Positions 30,230 to 39,258 are shown, numbered from the stretch's first letter. The stretch: DNA of 64,000 nucleotides from JAMXLJ01 sp036558745 (GCA_036558745.1 DATBEZ010000033.1:98123-162122), one strand, 5' to 3'. The notes: generated by a model not told the origin, from the letters alone. Program-made: numbers and translations.

Positions 30230-32722
30230 TCAACGCAGAGCTTGGCGGATCCTCCGGGCGTACTCCTGGGCGAGCTGGCGGGCCTCGTGGTCGGAAGCGG
30301 CCTCCGCCCAGACGTGGGTCAGCGGCTCCTCGGGGTCGGGCAGCACGAGAGCCCACCCGTCCTGGTGGAGCAGCTTCACGCCGTCGACCAGCACGAGCTC
30401 GCGGTCCTTCGCCCGCTCGACCACCTCGCGCATGACGGCCCCCTTGCGCTCCCACGGCGTCGCCACTGCCTCGTGGGCGACGTGCACGGTGGGCAGCTTG
30501 CGCACGATCGACGAGAGCGAACGACCGGTGACCGCGAGGAGGTCGAGCAGCTTGGCCAGCGTCGCGACCGCGTCGTACGCGGGCAGGAAGTCGGGCCAGA
30601 TGAACCCGCCTTCCTGCGACGCTGCGAAGTCGATGCCCCCGCTCGACGCCACCTCCATGATGTGGGCGGCGGAGAGCTTGGTCCAGACGATCTCGGCGCC
30701 GTGCTCGTTGGCGATGCGCTCGGCCTCGCAGCTCGCCGACACGGGCAGCGCGATCCGCGCGTTGGGCTTGGCGTCGACGACGAGCGTCAACAACGTGAGC
30801 AGCGCCTGCTCGGTGGAGAGGACGTGACCCTCGTCGTCGATGATCGTCGTCGTCTCGCCGTCGGGATCCATGACGAGGCCGAGGTGGCTTCCCGAGCCGC
30901 GAACGAGGTCGATGATGCGCCCGACGCGCGCCCGTTGATCCTCGATGGCGGCGGCGGCCGACACCGTGCTCGCGAAGGGGTTGACCGCCAGCACGTCGGC
31001 CCCGACCTTCGAGAGGACGGTGGGCAGCACGAGCGAGCTCGCGCCGAACGAGTAGTCGAGCACGACCTTGAAGCCGTGCTCGCGCACCGCCCGCGTGTCG
31101 ACGAGACGCTCGATGGCCGCGCTGTAGAACTCGATCGCGCGCGGCGGGAACACGATGTCGCCGATGTCGCCCGCGAACGCGCGCCGGTAGTCCTCGCGGT
31201 AGAGGAGTCGCTCGATCTTGCGTTGCGCGGCCTCGTCGATGTCGCGTCCGTCGGCGTCGAAGAACCGGATCTCGACCTGGTTCGGGTCGCCGGGCGCGAG
31301 CCGCACCGTGATCCCGCCCTGCGACTGCCCGTTGCGGATCTGGAAGCGGGTCAGGGGCACGGTCGCGAGCTCGATGTCGTCGACGCCGACCGCGGAGAGG
31401 TTGAGGCCGCCGATGATCGCCCGCTTCAGCGCACGCGAGACGCGGCTCGTGTCCCGGCTGGTCGTGACCGTCGCACCCTTTTTCAGCGAGGTGCCGTACG
31501 CCATCGCGAGACGGACCGCGACCTCCGGCGTGATGTCGACGTTCGCCAGACCGCGCACGCCCCGGCGACCGAAGAGCGTGCGCGCGCCGCGGCTCTCCCA
31601 CACGATCGACGAGTTGATGATCGCGCCCGACTCGACCGTCTTGAACGGGTACACCTTGACGCCGGGGTTGATGACCGCGTGCTCACCGACGAAGCACTCG
31701 TCGCCGAGAACCACGCCCTCCTCCGCCCGCGCGTGACCGCGCAGGTCGGTCGAGCGCCCCACGACGCAGCCGCGCAAGCGGACGTTCGGGCCGACGTAGA
31801 CGTGGTCGTGCGCGATGGCGCGCTCGAGGAACGCGTCGTGCTTCACGACCACGTCGGTGCCGAGCACCGTGTACTCGCGCAGGTGGGCGCCGGCCTCGAT
31901 GCGGCAGTTGTCGCCGATGACGACCGGACCCTCGATGTGCGCGCTCGGGTCGATGTCGGCGTCCTCGCCCAGCCACACGCCCTGGGCCATCTCGAACCCG
32001 GCGATGTCCACCTTCACCCGTCCGTCGAGGATGTCGTGGTGGGCCCGCATGTACGCCTCGAGCGTGCCGACGTCCTCCCAGTAGCCGTCGGCGACGTGCC
32101 CCAGGAGCGGCAGCTCCCGGTCGAGCACCTCGGGGAACACGTCGCCGGAGAAGTCGATCTGCTCGCCCGGCGGGATGAAGTCGAAGATCGCGGGCTCGAG
32201 CACGTAGATGCCGGTGTTGATGGTGTCGGAGAAGACCTGACCCCAGGTGGGCTTCTCGAGGAAGCGCTCGATGGTGCCGTCGTCGCGGGTGATGACGATC
32301 CCGAACTCGAGCGGGTTCTCGACCCGCTTCAGCGCGATGGTGCCGAACGCGCCCGCGGCCTGGTGGGCCTTCACGACCTCGGTGAGGTCGATGTCGGTGA
32401 GCACGTCGCCCGCGATGACGAGGAAGGTGTCGTCGAGCTCGTCGGCCGCGTTGCGCACGGAGCCCGCGGTGCCGAGCGGTGTCTCCTCGGTCGCGTACCG
32501 CAGGCGCACCCCGAAGTCGGACCCGTCGCCGAAGTGGTTCCGGATCTGGTTGGCCAGGAACGCGACGGTCACGACGATGTCGTCGAAGCCGTGCTCCGCG
32601 AGCAGGGCGACGATGTGCTCCATCATCGCCTTGTTCGCCATCGGCAGCATCGGCTTGGGCTGGTTGCTCGTCAGCGGGCGGAGGCGGGTGCCCTCACCGC
32701 CGGCAAGGATCACTGCTTTCAC
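30230..32722 (-). CDS. Fused sugar-1-phosphate nucleotidyltransferase / phosphomannomutase-like protein
   Basis: This 830-residue fusion starts with a nucleotidyltransferase (about 1-235; GGEGTRLRPLTSNQPKPMLP). A left-handed beta-helix follows (about 245-375; hexapeptide repeats such as IEGPVVIGDNCRIEAGAHL), then a phosphohexomutase module (about 380-830). In the mutase the phosphoserine loop reads TTSRDTSRVSRALK instead of TASHNP, the metal loop is DPDGET instead of DxDxDR, and the sugar loop is ASQEGGF. It probably supplies GDP-mannose or a related sugar nucleotide, but mutase activity is uncertain. Its ATG overlaps the phosphatidyltransferase gene by 4 bp. Confidence 0.88.
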   Translation of the reverse strand: MKAVILAGGEGTRLRPLTSNQPKPMLPMANKAMMEHIVALLAEHGFDDIVVTVAFLANQIRNHFGDGSDFGVRLRYATEETPLGTAGSVRNAADELDDTFLVIAGDVLTDIDLTEVVKAHQAAGAFGTIALKRVENPLEFGIVITRDDGTIERFLEKPTWGQVFSDTINTGIYVLEPAIFDFIPPGEQIDFSGDVFPEVLDRELPLLGHVADGYWEDVGTLEAYMRAHHDILDGRVKVDIAGFEMAQGVWLGEDADIDPSAHIEGPVVIGDNCRIEAGAHLREYTVLGTDVVVKHDAFLERAIAHDHVYVGPNVRLRGCVVGRSTDLRGHARAEEGVVLGDECFVGEHAVINPGVKVYPFKTVESGAIINSSIVWESRGARTLFGRRGVRGLANVDITPEVAVRLAMAYGTSLKKGATVTTSRDTSRVSRALKRAIIGGLNLSAVGVDDIELATVPLTRFQIRNGQSQGGITVRLAPGDPNQVEIRFFDADGRDIDEAAQRKIERLLYREDYRRAFAGDIGDIVFPPRAIEFYSAAIERLVDTRAVREHGFKVVLDYSFGASSLVLPTVLSKVGADVLAVNPFASTVSAAAAIEDQRARVGRIIDLVRGSGSHLGLVMDPDGETTTIIDDEGHVLSTEQALLTLLTLVVDAKPNARIALPVSASCEAERIANEHGAEIVWTKLSAAHIMEVASSGGIDFAASQEGGFIWPDFLPAYDAVATLAKLLDLLAVTGRSLSSIVRKLPTVHVAHEAVATPWERKGAVMREVVERAKDRELVLVDGVKLLHQDGWALVLPDPEEPLTHVWAEAASDHEARQLAQEYARRIRQALR

Positions 32723-33354
32723 GGCCGGTCCTCTGGACGACGGGCCGCGCGTCCTTCACGGAGCGCGGCCCGGGCTTGGGGGATGTAGGTGACGACGGCG
32801 TAGTACCCGAGGATCAGGCCGCCGATGGTGAAGCCCCACGCGGCGACGAGGAAGAGGTCCCGCGCCGCGGATCCGGCCGCTGCGGTGTCGGCGGCGAGGA
32901 ACGCGGGCAGGGCGAACATCAAGGCGAGGGTTCCCGCCTTGCCCGCCCACTGCACGTCGATGCGGCGTGCGCCCGCGAGCGCGAGCGCGAGCACGGCGAC
33001 GCTGACGATCAGCTCGCGCGCGATCACGAGCACACCGACCCAAGCGGGAACGCTGCCGTCGACGATCAGCGCTGCGACCGCGGCGAGGAGCAGCACGCGA
33101 TCGGCGGTCGGGTCGAGGACCTTGCCCAGCTCGCTCCCCTGGTCGAAGTGACGCGCGATCCATCCGTCGATCCAGTCGGTCGCGCCGAGCGCGGCCAGGA
33201 GCACGATCGCGGCGACACGGCGGTCGGCGCCGAAGAGCAACCACAGGAACAGGGGCACGCACAGCAGCCGGACGAGCGAGATGACGTTCGGGATCGTCAT
33301 GATCCGTCCCGCGGACGCGCTTCGAGCTGGCACCGGCGCGGCCGAGACGGACAT
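32719..33354 (-). CDS. pgsA: CDP-alcohol phosphatidyltransferase (PgsA-like)
   Basis: This 211-residue integral membrane enzyme moves a phosphatidyl group from CDP-diacylglycerol to an alcohol, probably glycerol-3-phosphate. The signature DGx2ARx8Gx3Dx3D is present as DGWIARHFDQGSELGKVLDP, followed by TADR (about 62-85). Several hydrophobic helices follow. ATG 33354 lies 7 nt after a TACGCT -10 and has no ribosome-binding site, so it looks leaderless. ATG 33300 (MTIPNVISLVRL) matches the usual family start and is the alternative. Phosphatidylglycerophosphate versus phosphatidylinositol-type substrate is not settled. Confidence 0.88.
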   Translation of the reverse strand: MSVSAAPVPARSASAGRIMTIPNVISLVRLLCVPLFLWLLFGADRRVAAIVLLAALGATDWIDGWIARHFDQGSELGKVLDPTADRVLLLAAVAALIVDGSVPAWVGVLVIARELIVSVAVLALALAGARRIDVQWAGKAGTLALMFALPAFLAADTAAAGSAARDLFLVAAWGFTIGGLILGYYAVVTYIPQARAALREGRAARRPEDRP

Positions 33355-33361
33355 AGGAGGA

Positions 33362-33367
33362 AGCGTA
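33362..33367 (-). promoter_or_regulatory. -10 element (TACGCT), leaderless pgsA start
   Basis: TACGCT on the minus strand ends 7 nt before ATG 33354. The bases between are pyrimidine-rich and complementary to, not like, a ribosome-binding site, which supports leaderless initiation. Confidence 0.5.
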
Positions 33368-33444
33368 GGCGCTCGCCGGCCCGGGTCCGACGCCCGATCC
33401 GGGCGATTCTGCGCCATGTCCCGGTCCGGTCGGGAGCAGCGCGG

Positions 33445-33738
33445 CTAGGTCTCGAATTGCACCGCGGTCCTGGCCGCGAGCCGCGGCCGGATCACCTCGG
33501 TGAGCACCCGCAGGTGGGCCGGGTGCTCGGCATACGCGCGGTACCCGTTCGTGTCGTCGAACGTGGCCACGACCGCGAAATCGTGGTTTCCCTCCGCGAG
33601 ATGCGCATCCGGTCCGAACCGGTAGTCCCGCAGCTCGGGAATCACGGCGGGTAGCTCGCCGAGGGCGGTGGCGACGGCCGCGACGTCGTCGGGACCGGTT
33701 CCCTCCTGCCAGCGGAAGCACGCGACGTGGACGAACAC
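33445..33738 (-). CDS. Dabb (stress-responsive alpha-beta barrel) domain protein
   Basis: This 97-residue ferredoxin-like fold protein has the Dabb pattern: a first strand with VHVACFRWQEG, a central GPDAHLAEGNHDFAVVATFDD, and the conserved YRAYAEHPAHLRVL with its His. Members form dimeric barrels; some are cyclases or stress proteins, most are uncharacterised. GTG 33738 starts 5 bp after the SDR stop, so it belongs to the same transcript as that oxidoreductase. Confidence 0.85.
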   Translation of the reverse strand: MFVHVACFRWQEGTGPDDVAAVATALGELPAVIPELRDYRFGPDAHLAEGNHDFAVVATFDDTNGYRAYAEHPAHLRVLTEVIRPRLAARTAVQFET

Positions 33739-33743
33739 AGCGG

Positions 33744-34487
33744 TTAGAGCAGCGCGGCGTACGCGCCGCCGTCGACGTGGATCGCGGCGCCGGTCAGGAA
33801 GCGCGCCGCGTCGGAGCAGAGGAACGCGGCGATGGCGCCGAAGTCCTCCGGTCGGCCCATCTCCCCCGCCGCGACCGCGGCGGCGATCGACTCGGGGTCA
33901 CCGCCGAGCGCGGTCATGCGCTCGGTCGCATGTGACCCCGGTTGCAGCGAGTTGACCGTGACGCCGTCGGAGGCGAGCTCACGGGCGAGCGTCTTCAGAA
34001 AGCCCGTGACACCGGCGCGTGCAGTGTTCGAAAGGATGAGGTTCGCGATCGGCTGACGTACCGCGATCGACGTGATCCCGATGACCCTCCCCCAGCGTTG
34101 CGCGCGCATCGCGGGCACGGCCTCCGTGCACATCGCGATCGTCGACAGGCAGTTCAGCTCGAAGGCCGGTGCGTACGCGTCGAGGGCGGTCGTCTCGAAG
34201 GTCCCGGGCGGCGGACCGCCCGCGTTCGCCACGAGGATGTCGACGCCACCGATCGCGTCCCGCGCGTCGGCGACGAAGCCCGCCGCGCCCTCGGCGTGCG
34301 AGACGTCGGCGACGATCGGCACCGCGTCGTGGCCGACATCGGCGGCCGCACGCTCGATCTTCCCGCGGTCACGGCTGCACATGGCGACGTGCACGCCCTC
34401 CGCCGCGAGGGCACGCGCCACCGCGAACCCGAGTCCCTGCGAGGAAGCGGCCACCGCCGCCCGCCTCCCCTCGATACCAATGTCCAT
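33744..34487 (-). CDS. SDR family oxidoreductase with altered active site
   Basis: This 247-residue short-chain dehydrogenase-fold protein starts with the dinucleotide loop AASSQGLGFAVARALAAEG (TGxxxGxG changed to ASSQGLG). NAGGPPPG and the terminal FLTGAAIHVDGG are intact. The catalytic Ser is in GITSIAVRQP, but the YxxxK pair is SNTARAG: Tyr is replaced by Asn and Lys by Arg. A sizeable subfamily shares this change; whether it is an oxidoreductase is unclear. ATG 34487 has GGAGTGAG 4 nt upstream. It precedes a Dabb protein. Confidence 0.88.
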   Translation of the reverse strand: MDIGIEGRRAAVAASSQGLGFAVARALAAEGVHVAMCSRDRGKIERAAADVGHDAVPIVADVSHAEGAAGFVADARDAIGGVDILVANAGGPPPGTFETTALDAYAPAFELNCLSTIAMCTEAVPAMRAQRWGRVIGITSIAVRQPIANLILSNTARAGVTGFLKTLARELASDGVTVNSLQPGSHATERMTALGGDPESIAAAVAAGEMGRPEDFGAIAAFLCSDAARFLTGAAIHVDGGAYAALL

Positions 34488-34553
34488 TCGCTCACTCCCT
34501 CGCTGCAGGGCTCCGGTGTTTGCCGTGCGCCGCCCGCGTCGTTCGTTCGCTGG

Positions 34554-35342
34554 CTAGTGGATGGCGCCGGTGGTGTCGCGGAGGGAGGGGGCGGCGCGGC
34601 CGGTCTTGGACGCGATGATCTCCGCACAGATCGAGATCGCGGTCTCCTCGGGTGTGCGGGCGCCGATGTCGAGTCCGATGGGAGCCATGAGTCGGGCCAG
34701 CCCCGCGTCGTCGACGCCCGCCTCCCGCAGCCGCTCCACCCGCCGCTCGTGTGTCCGCCGCGAGCCCATCGCGCCGAGATAGCCGACCTCGGTCGCGAGC
34801 GCAGCCACGATCGCGGGGACGTCGAACTTCGTGTCGTGTGTCAGCACGCACACCGCGTCGCGCGGGCCGAGGTCGTCGACCTTGGCCAGGTAACGGTCGG
34901 GCCAGTCGTTGACGACCTCGTCGGCCATCGGGAACCGCTGCACGGTCGCGAACACCGCACGCGCGTCACACACCGTCACGCGGTACCCGAGCAGCTTCCC
35001 GGCCCGCGCAAGGGCGGCGGTGAAGTCGACCGCGCCGAAGATGATCATGCGCGGTGGCGGTGCGAACGACTCGATGAACACCGAGACGTCGCGTTCCCGG
35101 GCCTCGCCGTGCGCGCCGTAGTGACGGGTGGACGTGAGCCCGGCCGCCAGCTCACCCAACGCGTCACGCGTGACGACCCGGTCGAGGTCCGCGTCGCCCA
35201 GTGACCCGAGCGCGTCCCGGCCCGGACGAACGAGCAGCTTGGCCCCGAGCCGGGGACCTTCCACGACCGTCGCCAACGCGACCGGCTCCTCGGCCCGCAG
35301 CGCGTCGCGCAGCTCCTCGTAGACGCTCACCACCTCCGTCAC
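34554..35342 (-). CDS. XdhC/CoxF family protein (Rossmann part)
   Basis: This 262-residue XdhC-family protein has an N-terminal segment, then a Rossmann domain with MIIFGAVDFTAALARAGKLL and CVLTHDTKFDVPAIVAALAT, GYLGAMGSRRTHERR and the conserved GLDIGARTPEETAISICAEI. XdhC/CoxF proteins bind molybdenum cofactor and help its sulfuration or insertion into xanthine or CO dehydrogenases. GTG 35342 overlaps the short XdhC/CoxI gene by 4 bp. In many genomes the two parts are one protein; here they are split. Confidence 0.88.
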   Translation of the reverse strand: MTEVVSVYEELRDALRAEEPVALATVVEGPRLGAKLLVRPGRDALGSLGDADLDRVVTRDALGELAAGLTSTRHYGAHGEARERDVSVFIESFAPPPRMIIFGAVDFTAALARAGKLLGYRVTVCDARAVFATVQRFPMADEVVNDWPDRYLAKVDDLGPRDAVCVLTHDTKFDVPAIVAALATEVGYLGAMGSRRTHERRVERLREAGVDDAGLARLMAPIGLDIGARTPEETAISICAEIIASKTGRAAPSLRDTTGAIH

Positions 35343-35656
35343 CAGTCCAGGGGCTCGACGAAGAGATGGATCGTCCCGCCGCAGGTGAGGCCGACCGCGA
35401 AGGCTTCGTCGTCGGAGTAGCCGAACGTGATTACGCCCCGTTCGCGATCCCCCGCGAGCACGGCCAGCGCCTCCTGCACGACCGCGCCCTCCACGCACCC
35501 GCCCGAGACCGAACCGGCGACCTCGCCGTCCTCGCTCACGGCCATCGTGGCACCCGGGTCACGCGGACCCGAGCCCTCGACGCCGACGACACGGGCGAGC
35601 GCCAACCGCTTCTTCGCCGCGCGCCAGCGCTCGATGTCGTCGAGCACCTCCCTCAT
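35339..35656 (-). CDS. XdhC/CoxI N-terminal domain protein
   Basis: This 105-residue protein consists of the XdhC/CoxI N-terminal domain alone: LALARVVGVEGSGPRDPGAT, EVAGSVSGGCVEGAVVQEAL and GLTCGGTIHLFVEP, the last with the conserved Cys. It is the natural partner of the Rossmann-type XdhC encoded next. ATG 35656 overlaps the stop of the VWA gene by 4 bp (ATGA). The four genes coxD-coxE-like and both XdhC parts run as one operon. Confidence 0.88.
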   Translation of the reverse strand: MREVLDDIERWRAAKKRLALARVVGVEGSGPRDPGATMAVSEDGEVAGSVSGGCVEGAVVQEALAVLAGDRERGVITFGYSDDEAFAVGLTCGGTIHLFVEPLDW

Positions 35657-36786
35657 CGCGTCACCACCTTCGCGAGCGTCTCGAGCGACGCGAGGGAGTG
35701 CCCCTCGACGAACTCGTCGACGTAGGGCAATGCCGCGGCCATCCCTTGCGCGAGCGGCGCGTAGCCGGGTGTCGCCTTGAGCGGGTTCACCCACACGACC
35801 CGGTGCGCGATCCGGTGCAGGCGCGCCATCTGCTCGCCCAGCACCGCGGGGTCGCCGCGGTCCCAGCCGTCCGAGAGGATCACGACGACCGCGCCCCGGG
35901 CCATGCCCGGCATGCCCCACTGGTCGTTGAACGAGCGGAGCCCGTCGCCGAGACGCGTGCCGCCCGACCAGTCCAGCACGCGGCGGGCGGCCGCGGCGAT
36001 CGCGGCATCGGGATCGCGCGACGACAGCTCGCGGGTGATGCGGGTCAGTCGCGTCCCGAGCGCGAACGCCTCGACCTTCACCCCGCCGACGACCGCCGCG
36101 TGCAGGAACCGGACCAACGCGCGGGCATACGGCTCCATGGAGCCGCTGACGTCGCAGAGCAGCACGAGCCGGCGCGGGCGGCGTGCCGGCTCGCGGAACG
36201 CGCGCGACACGGGTTCGCCGCCGGCACGCAACGCGCGCCGGACGGTCCGCCGCACGTCGGGGCGGCCTCGGAGCCGGGCGCTGCGGACCTGCCGGCGGGA
36301 GCGGCGCAGCGCGCCCGCGAGGCGCAGGTCGGCCATCATGCGGCGCGCCTCCGCGAACTCGTCGGCCGTGTACGCGGCGAAGTCCCGGTGGCGGAGGATC
36401 TCGGCGCGGCTCCAGCGCACGGTGAGCTGCGGCCCGGCGGCGTCGTCCTCGTCGTCAGACTCGTCGTGCGCGCTCTCCGGGCCGTCCGGCGCGTCGTGTG
36501 CGAGCGTCAGCGACACCAGCGCGGCCGACTCGTCCGCGCCGGACGCCCGACCGAGCCAAAAGGCGTCGAACGCCTCGTCGAACGTCTCGATGTCCTCGGG
36601 CGCGTGAACGAGCGTGGCGCGCGCCGTCCAGTAGACCGAGTCGCGCCGGTCCATCCCGACGCGCGCGAGCGCGTCGCCGAAGACCAACGACGCGCCGACC
36701 GGCACCTCGAGACCGCGCGCCCGAAGCAGGCGCGCGAACGCGACGACCATCCGATCGGCCTCGATGGTGGACGCGGTGTCAGGCAT
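35653..36786 (-). CDS. VWA domain protein, CoxE-like
   Basis: This 377-residue protein has an N-terminal helical region, an acidic stretch near 115-130, and a C-terminal von Willebrand factor A domain with the MIDAS motif DVSGSMEPYARALVRFLH (about 212-229) and ILSDGWDRGD. CoxE works with the AAA ATPase CoxD in the maturation of the copper-molybdenum centre of CO dehydrogenase in Oligotropha; related pairs serve other molybdenum hydroxylases. It overlaps the ATPase gene by 8 bp and the next gene by 4 bp. No catalytic subunit gene is nearby. Confidence 0.88.
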   Translation of the reverse strand: MPDTASTIEADRMVVAFARLLRARGLEVPVGASLVFGDALARVGMDRRDSVYWTARATLVHAPEDIETFDEAFDAFWLGRASGADESAALVSLTLAHDAPDGPESAHDESDDEDDAAGPQLTVRWSRAEILRHRDFAAYTADEFAEARRMMADLRLAGALRRSRRQVRSARLRGRPDVRRTVRRALRAGGEPVSRAFREPARRPRRLVLLCDVSGSMEPYARALVRFLHAAVVGGVKVEAFALGTRLTRITRELSSRDPDAAIAAAARRVLDWSGGTRLGDGLRSFNDQWGMPGMARGAVVVILSDGWDRGDPAVLGEQMARLHRIAHRVVWVNPLKATPGYAPLAQGMAAALPYVDEFVEGHSLASLETLAKVVTR

Positions 36787-37672
36787 GACGCACCGCCGCG
36801 GCCTGCAGGATCTCGGGCAGGCCGTGGTCACGCACGCGCTCCTGATCCTCCCGGTACTTGAGGATCGTTCCGAGCGTCACGTCGACGGCGGCCTCGTCGA
36901 GCACGTCGTGCCCGAGCGCGGCGAGGGCCTGGGCCCAGTCGATCGTCTCCGCGACCCCGGGCGACTTGTACAGCTCCAGGTCACGCAGCACGGCGACCGC
37001 GGCGGCGACCTGCGCCGCCAGACGGCCGGGCACGTCGGGTGCACGCACGCGCAGGATCGCGAGCTCGCGTTCGAAGTCGGGATGCGCGATCCAGTGGTAG
37101 AGGCAGCGTCGCTTCAACGCGTCGTGCACGTCGCGCGTGCGGTTCGACGTCAGCACCGCGATCGGCGGCACCGTGGCGCGGAACGTCCCGAGCTCGGGGA
37201 CGGTGATCTGGTAGTCGGAGAGGATCTCGAGGAGGAACGCCTCGAACTCGTCGTCGGCCCGGTCGACCTCGTCGATGAGGAGTACGGGCGGTACCCCGCC
37301 CGCGTAGCCGATCGCGCGGAGCAACGGCCGCCGCACGAGGAACCGCTCGGAGTAGAGCTCGTCCTCCACGACCTCGCCTCCGCCGGCCTCGACCGCGCGC
37401 AGATGCAGGAGCTGACGCGAGTAGTCCCACTCGTAGACGGCTTGCGACGCGTCGATGCCCTCGTAGCACTGCAGCCGCACCAGCTCACCGCCGGTCCAGC
37501 GCGCGAGGACCTTGGCCACCTCGGTCTTGCCGACGCCGGCCTCGCCTTCGAGCAGGAGCGGCCGCTGGAGGGTCATCGCCAGGTAGATCGCGGTCGCAAG
37601 GCCCTCGTCGGCCAGATAGTCGTGCGCGGCGAGACCGCGGACCACGTCGTCGACGCTGTTCACCATCGGCAT
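36779..37672 (-). CDS. MoxR/CoxD-type AAA+ ATPase
   Basis: This 297-residue AAA+ protein has Walker A GEAGVGKT (43-50), Walker B VLLIDEVDRAD (about 128-138), sensor 1 PPIAVLTSNRTRD and an arginine-rich segment (LKRRCLYHWIAHPDFEREL). CoxD-type MoxR ATPases act as chaperones during metal-centre assembly with a VWA partner, which is encoded immediately downstream. ATG 37672 (MPMVNS) is used; ATG 37666 is equally possible. It is the first gene of a four-gene operon, with a TACGAT-like -10 about 18 nt upstream. Confidence 0.9.
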   Translation of the reverse strand: MPMVNSVDDVVRGLAAHDYLADEGLATAIYLAMTLQRPLLLEGEAGVGKTEVAKVLARWTGGELVRLQCYEGIDASQAVYEWDYSRQLLHLRAVEAGGGEVVEDELYSERFLVRRPLLRAIGYAGGVPPVLLIDEVDRADDEFEAFLLEILSDYQITVPELGTFRATVPPIAVLTSNRTRDVHDALKRRCLYHWIAHPDFERELAILRVRAPDVPGRLAAQVAAAVAVLRDLELYKSPGVAETIDWAQALAALGHDVLDEAAVDVTLGTILKYREDQERVRDHGLPEILQAAAVRHA

Positions 37673-37713
37673 TGGGCCACCATGAACATCGATCGTAGCG
37701 ACGAACCGGCCGC

Positions 37714-39258
37714 TCAGAGGCCGAGCGCGGCGCCTTCGGCACGGGGATCGGTGGCGATGCCGTACCCCGCGTCGCCGGGGACGATCGCGTGTGCGTGGCC
37801 CATCTGCGTATCGAGCGGGCGCGTCGGGCGGACGGCGTGACCTCGCGCCGCGAGGCCGTCGATCACCGCGTCACCGAAGGTCGGCTCGATCTGAACCCGC
37901 CAATTGCCGGGCTGGACCATGAACCGCGGTGCGTCGATCGCGACCTGTGCGTCGGCCCCGTCGTCGACGATGTGCGCGAGGAGCTGCGCGTGGATCTGGG
38001 CCTGGGCGTCGCCGCCCATGCTGCCGAAGACCAGCCACGGTGCGCCGTCCTGCAGGATCAACCCGGGGATGAGCGTGTGCATCGGACGCTTGCCCGGCGC
38101 GAGCGCGTTCGCGGCGTCGGGGTCGAGCGTGAAGGACGAGCCCCGGTTGTTGAGGTTGATCCCCCACTCGGGAACGTGCACGCCGCTGCCGCACGCCAGG
38201 AAGTTCGACTGGATGAGGCTCACCATGAGGCCGTCACCGTCGGCCGCGCACAGGTACGCGGTGCCGCCCCGTTGCGGGACCGCACCGGGAAGCCCCGATG
38301 CGCGCTCGGGATCGATGCGCGAGCGGCGGTCGGTGATCCAGGCGTCGGAGAGCATCTCTGCCGGAGACACCGTCATCCACGCGGGATCGGTCACGTAGGC
38401 GTCGCGGTCGGCGAGGCCCTGCTTGCACGCCTCGACGAGCAGGTGCTGGCGGTCCACGCCGTCACCGGGCAACGTGAAGCCGTCGAGGATGCGAAGGATC
38501 TCGAGCGCGGTGACGCCCTGCGTCGGCGGCGGCAGCTCGCACACCTCGAGACCGCGGTACTGCGCGCGCAGTGGTTCCGTCCACTCACCGGCGTACGTTG
38601 CGAGGTCACTCGCCTGCATCACGCCGCCGGCGGTGTGCACGGCGGTCGCGATCGCCTCAGCGACGGGCCCGTGGTAGTAGGCGTCGGGACCGTCCGCTGC
38701 GAGCAGCTCGATCGTGCGTGCCAGCGCGGGTTGGCGGAGCCGCTCGCCGGCGCGGCGGTCTGCGTACGCGCGCTGCCAGTCCGGATAGTCGCGGTAGAGG
38801 GCGGCCGAGCCGTCGAGGAGCTCGGCGCCCTTCGCGCTGACCGTGAAGCCGTCGCGAGCGAGCCGGACCGCGTCCACCGCGAGGTCGCCGAAGCTGCGCG
38901 TGCCCCAGCGGTCGAGGAGGTCGAACCAGCCCGCGATCGCACCCGGGACCGTGACCGTGTGCGGACCGATCCACGGCATCGTGTCGGAGCCGGTCGCGGC
39001 CCGCACCTCGTCGATCGATGCCGCGGCCGCCGAACGACCGCTGCCGAGGTAGCCGTGCTCGCGTCCGTCCCACACGATCGCGAAGAGGTCGCCGCCGTAG
39101 CCGCAGAAGTACGGCGACACGACGCCGAGGGCGAGGTTCGCGGCGATCACCGCGTCGATCGCGTTGCCCCCGCGCGCGAACGCTGCGAGGCCCGCCGCGG
39201 AGGCCAGGTAGTGCGGACTCGCCACCGCACACCGTGGGAAGTGCCTGACCTCGCGCAT
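37714..39258 (-). CDS. Gamma-glutamyltransferase family protein
   Basis: This 514-residue Ntn-hydrolase precursor self-cleaves to two subunits. The conserved GGNAIDAVIAANLALGVVSP is near the N-terminus. The probable nucleophile Thr333 is in PQRGGTAYLCAADGDG, followed by INLNNRGSSF and GKRPMHTLIPGL. It resembles the acylase or GGT-like branch rather than classical GGT. There is no signal peptide, unlike many periplasmic GGTs, so it may act in the cytoplasm. ATG 39258 is 6 nt after TAGCCT, a leaderless arrangement. Substrate is unknown. Confidence 0.9.
   Translation of the reverse strand: MREVRHFPRCAVASPHYLASAAGLAAFARGGNAIDAVIAANLALGVVSPYFCGYGGDLFAIVWDGREHGYLGSGRSAAAASIDEVRAATGSDTMPWIGPHTVTVPGAIAGWFDLLDRWGTRSFGDLAVDAVRLARDGFTVSAKGAELLDGSAALYRDYPDWQRAYADRRAGERLRQPALARTIELLAADGPDAYYHGPVAEAIATAVHTAGGVMQASDLATYAGEWTEPLRAQYRGLEVCELPPPTQGVTALEILRILDGFTLPGDGVDRQHLLVEACKQGLADRDAYVTDPAWMTVSPAEMLSDAWITDRRSRIDPERASGLPGAVPQRGGTAYLCAADGDGLMVSLIQSNFLACGSGVHVPEWGINLNNRGSSFTLDPDAANALAPGKRPMHTLIPGLILQDGAPWLVFGSMGGDAQAQIHAQLLAHIVDDGADAQVAIDAPRFMVQPGNWRVQIEPTFGDAVIDGLAARGHAVRPTRPLDTQMGHAHAIVPGDAGYGIATDPRAEGAALGL

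Noticed and set aside
30212..32788. An open frame of more than 850 codons on the plus strand
   Set aside because: It is the antisense shadow of the nucleotidyltransferase/phosphomutase gene; at this GC content the opposite strand stays open. The translation is Arg/Asp/His-rich without any domain.
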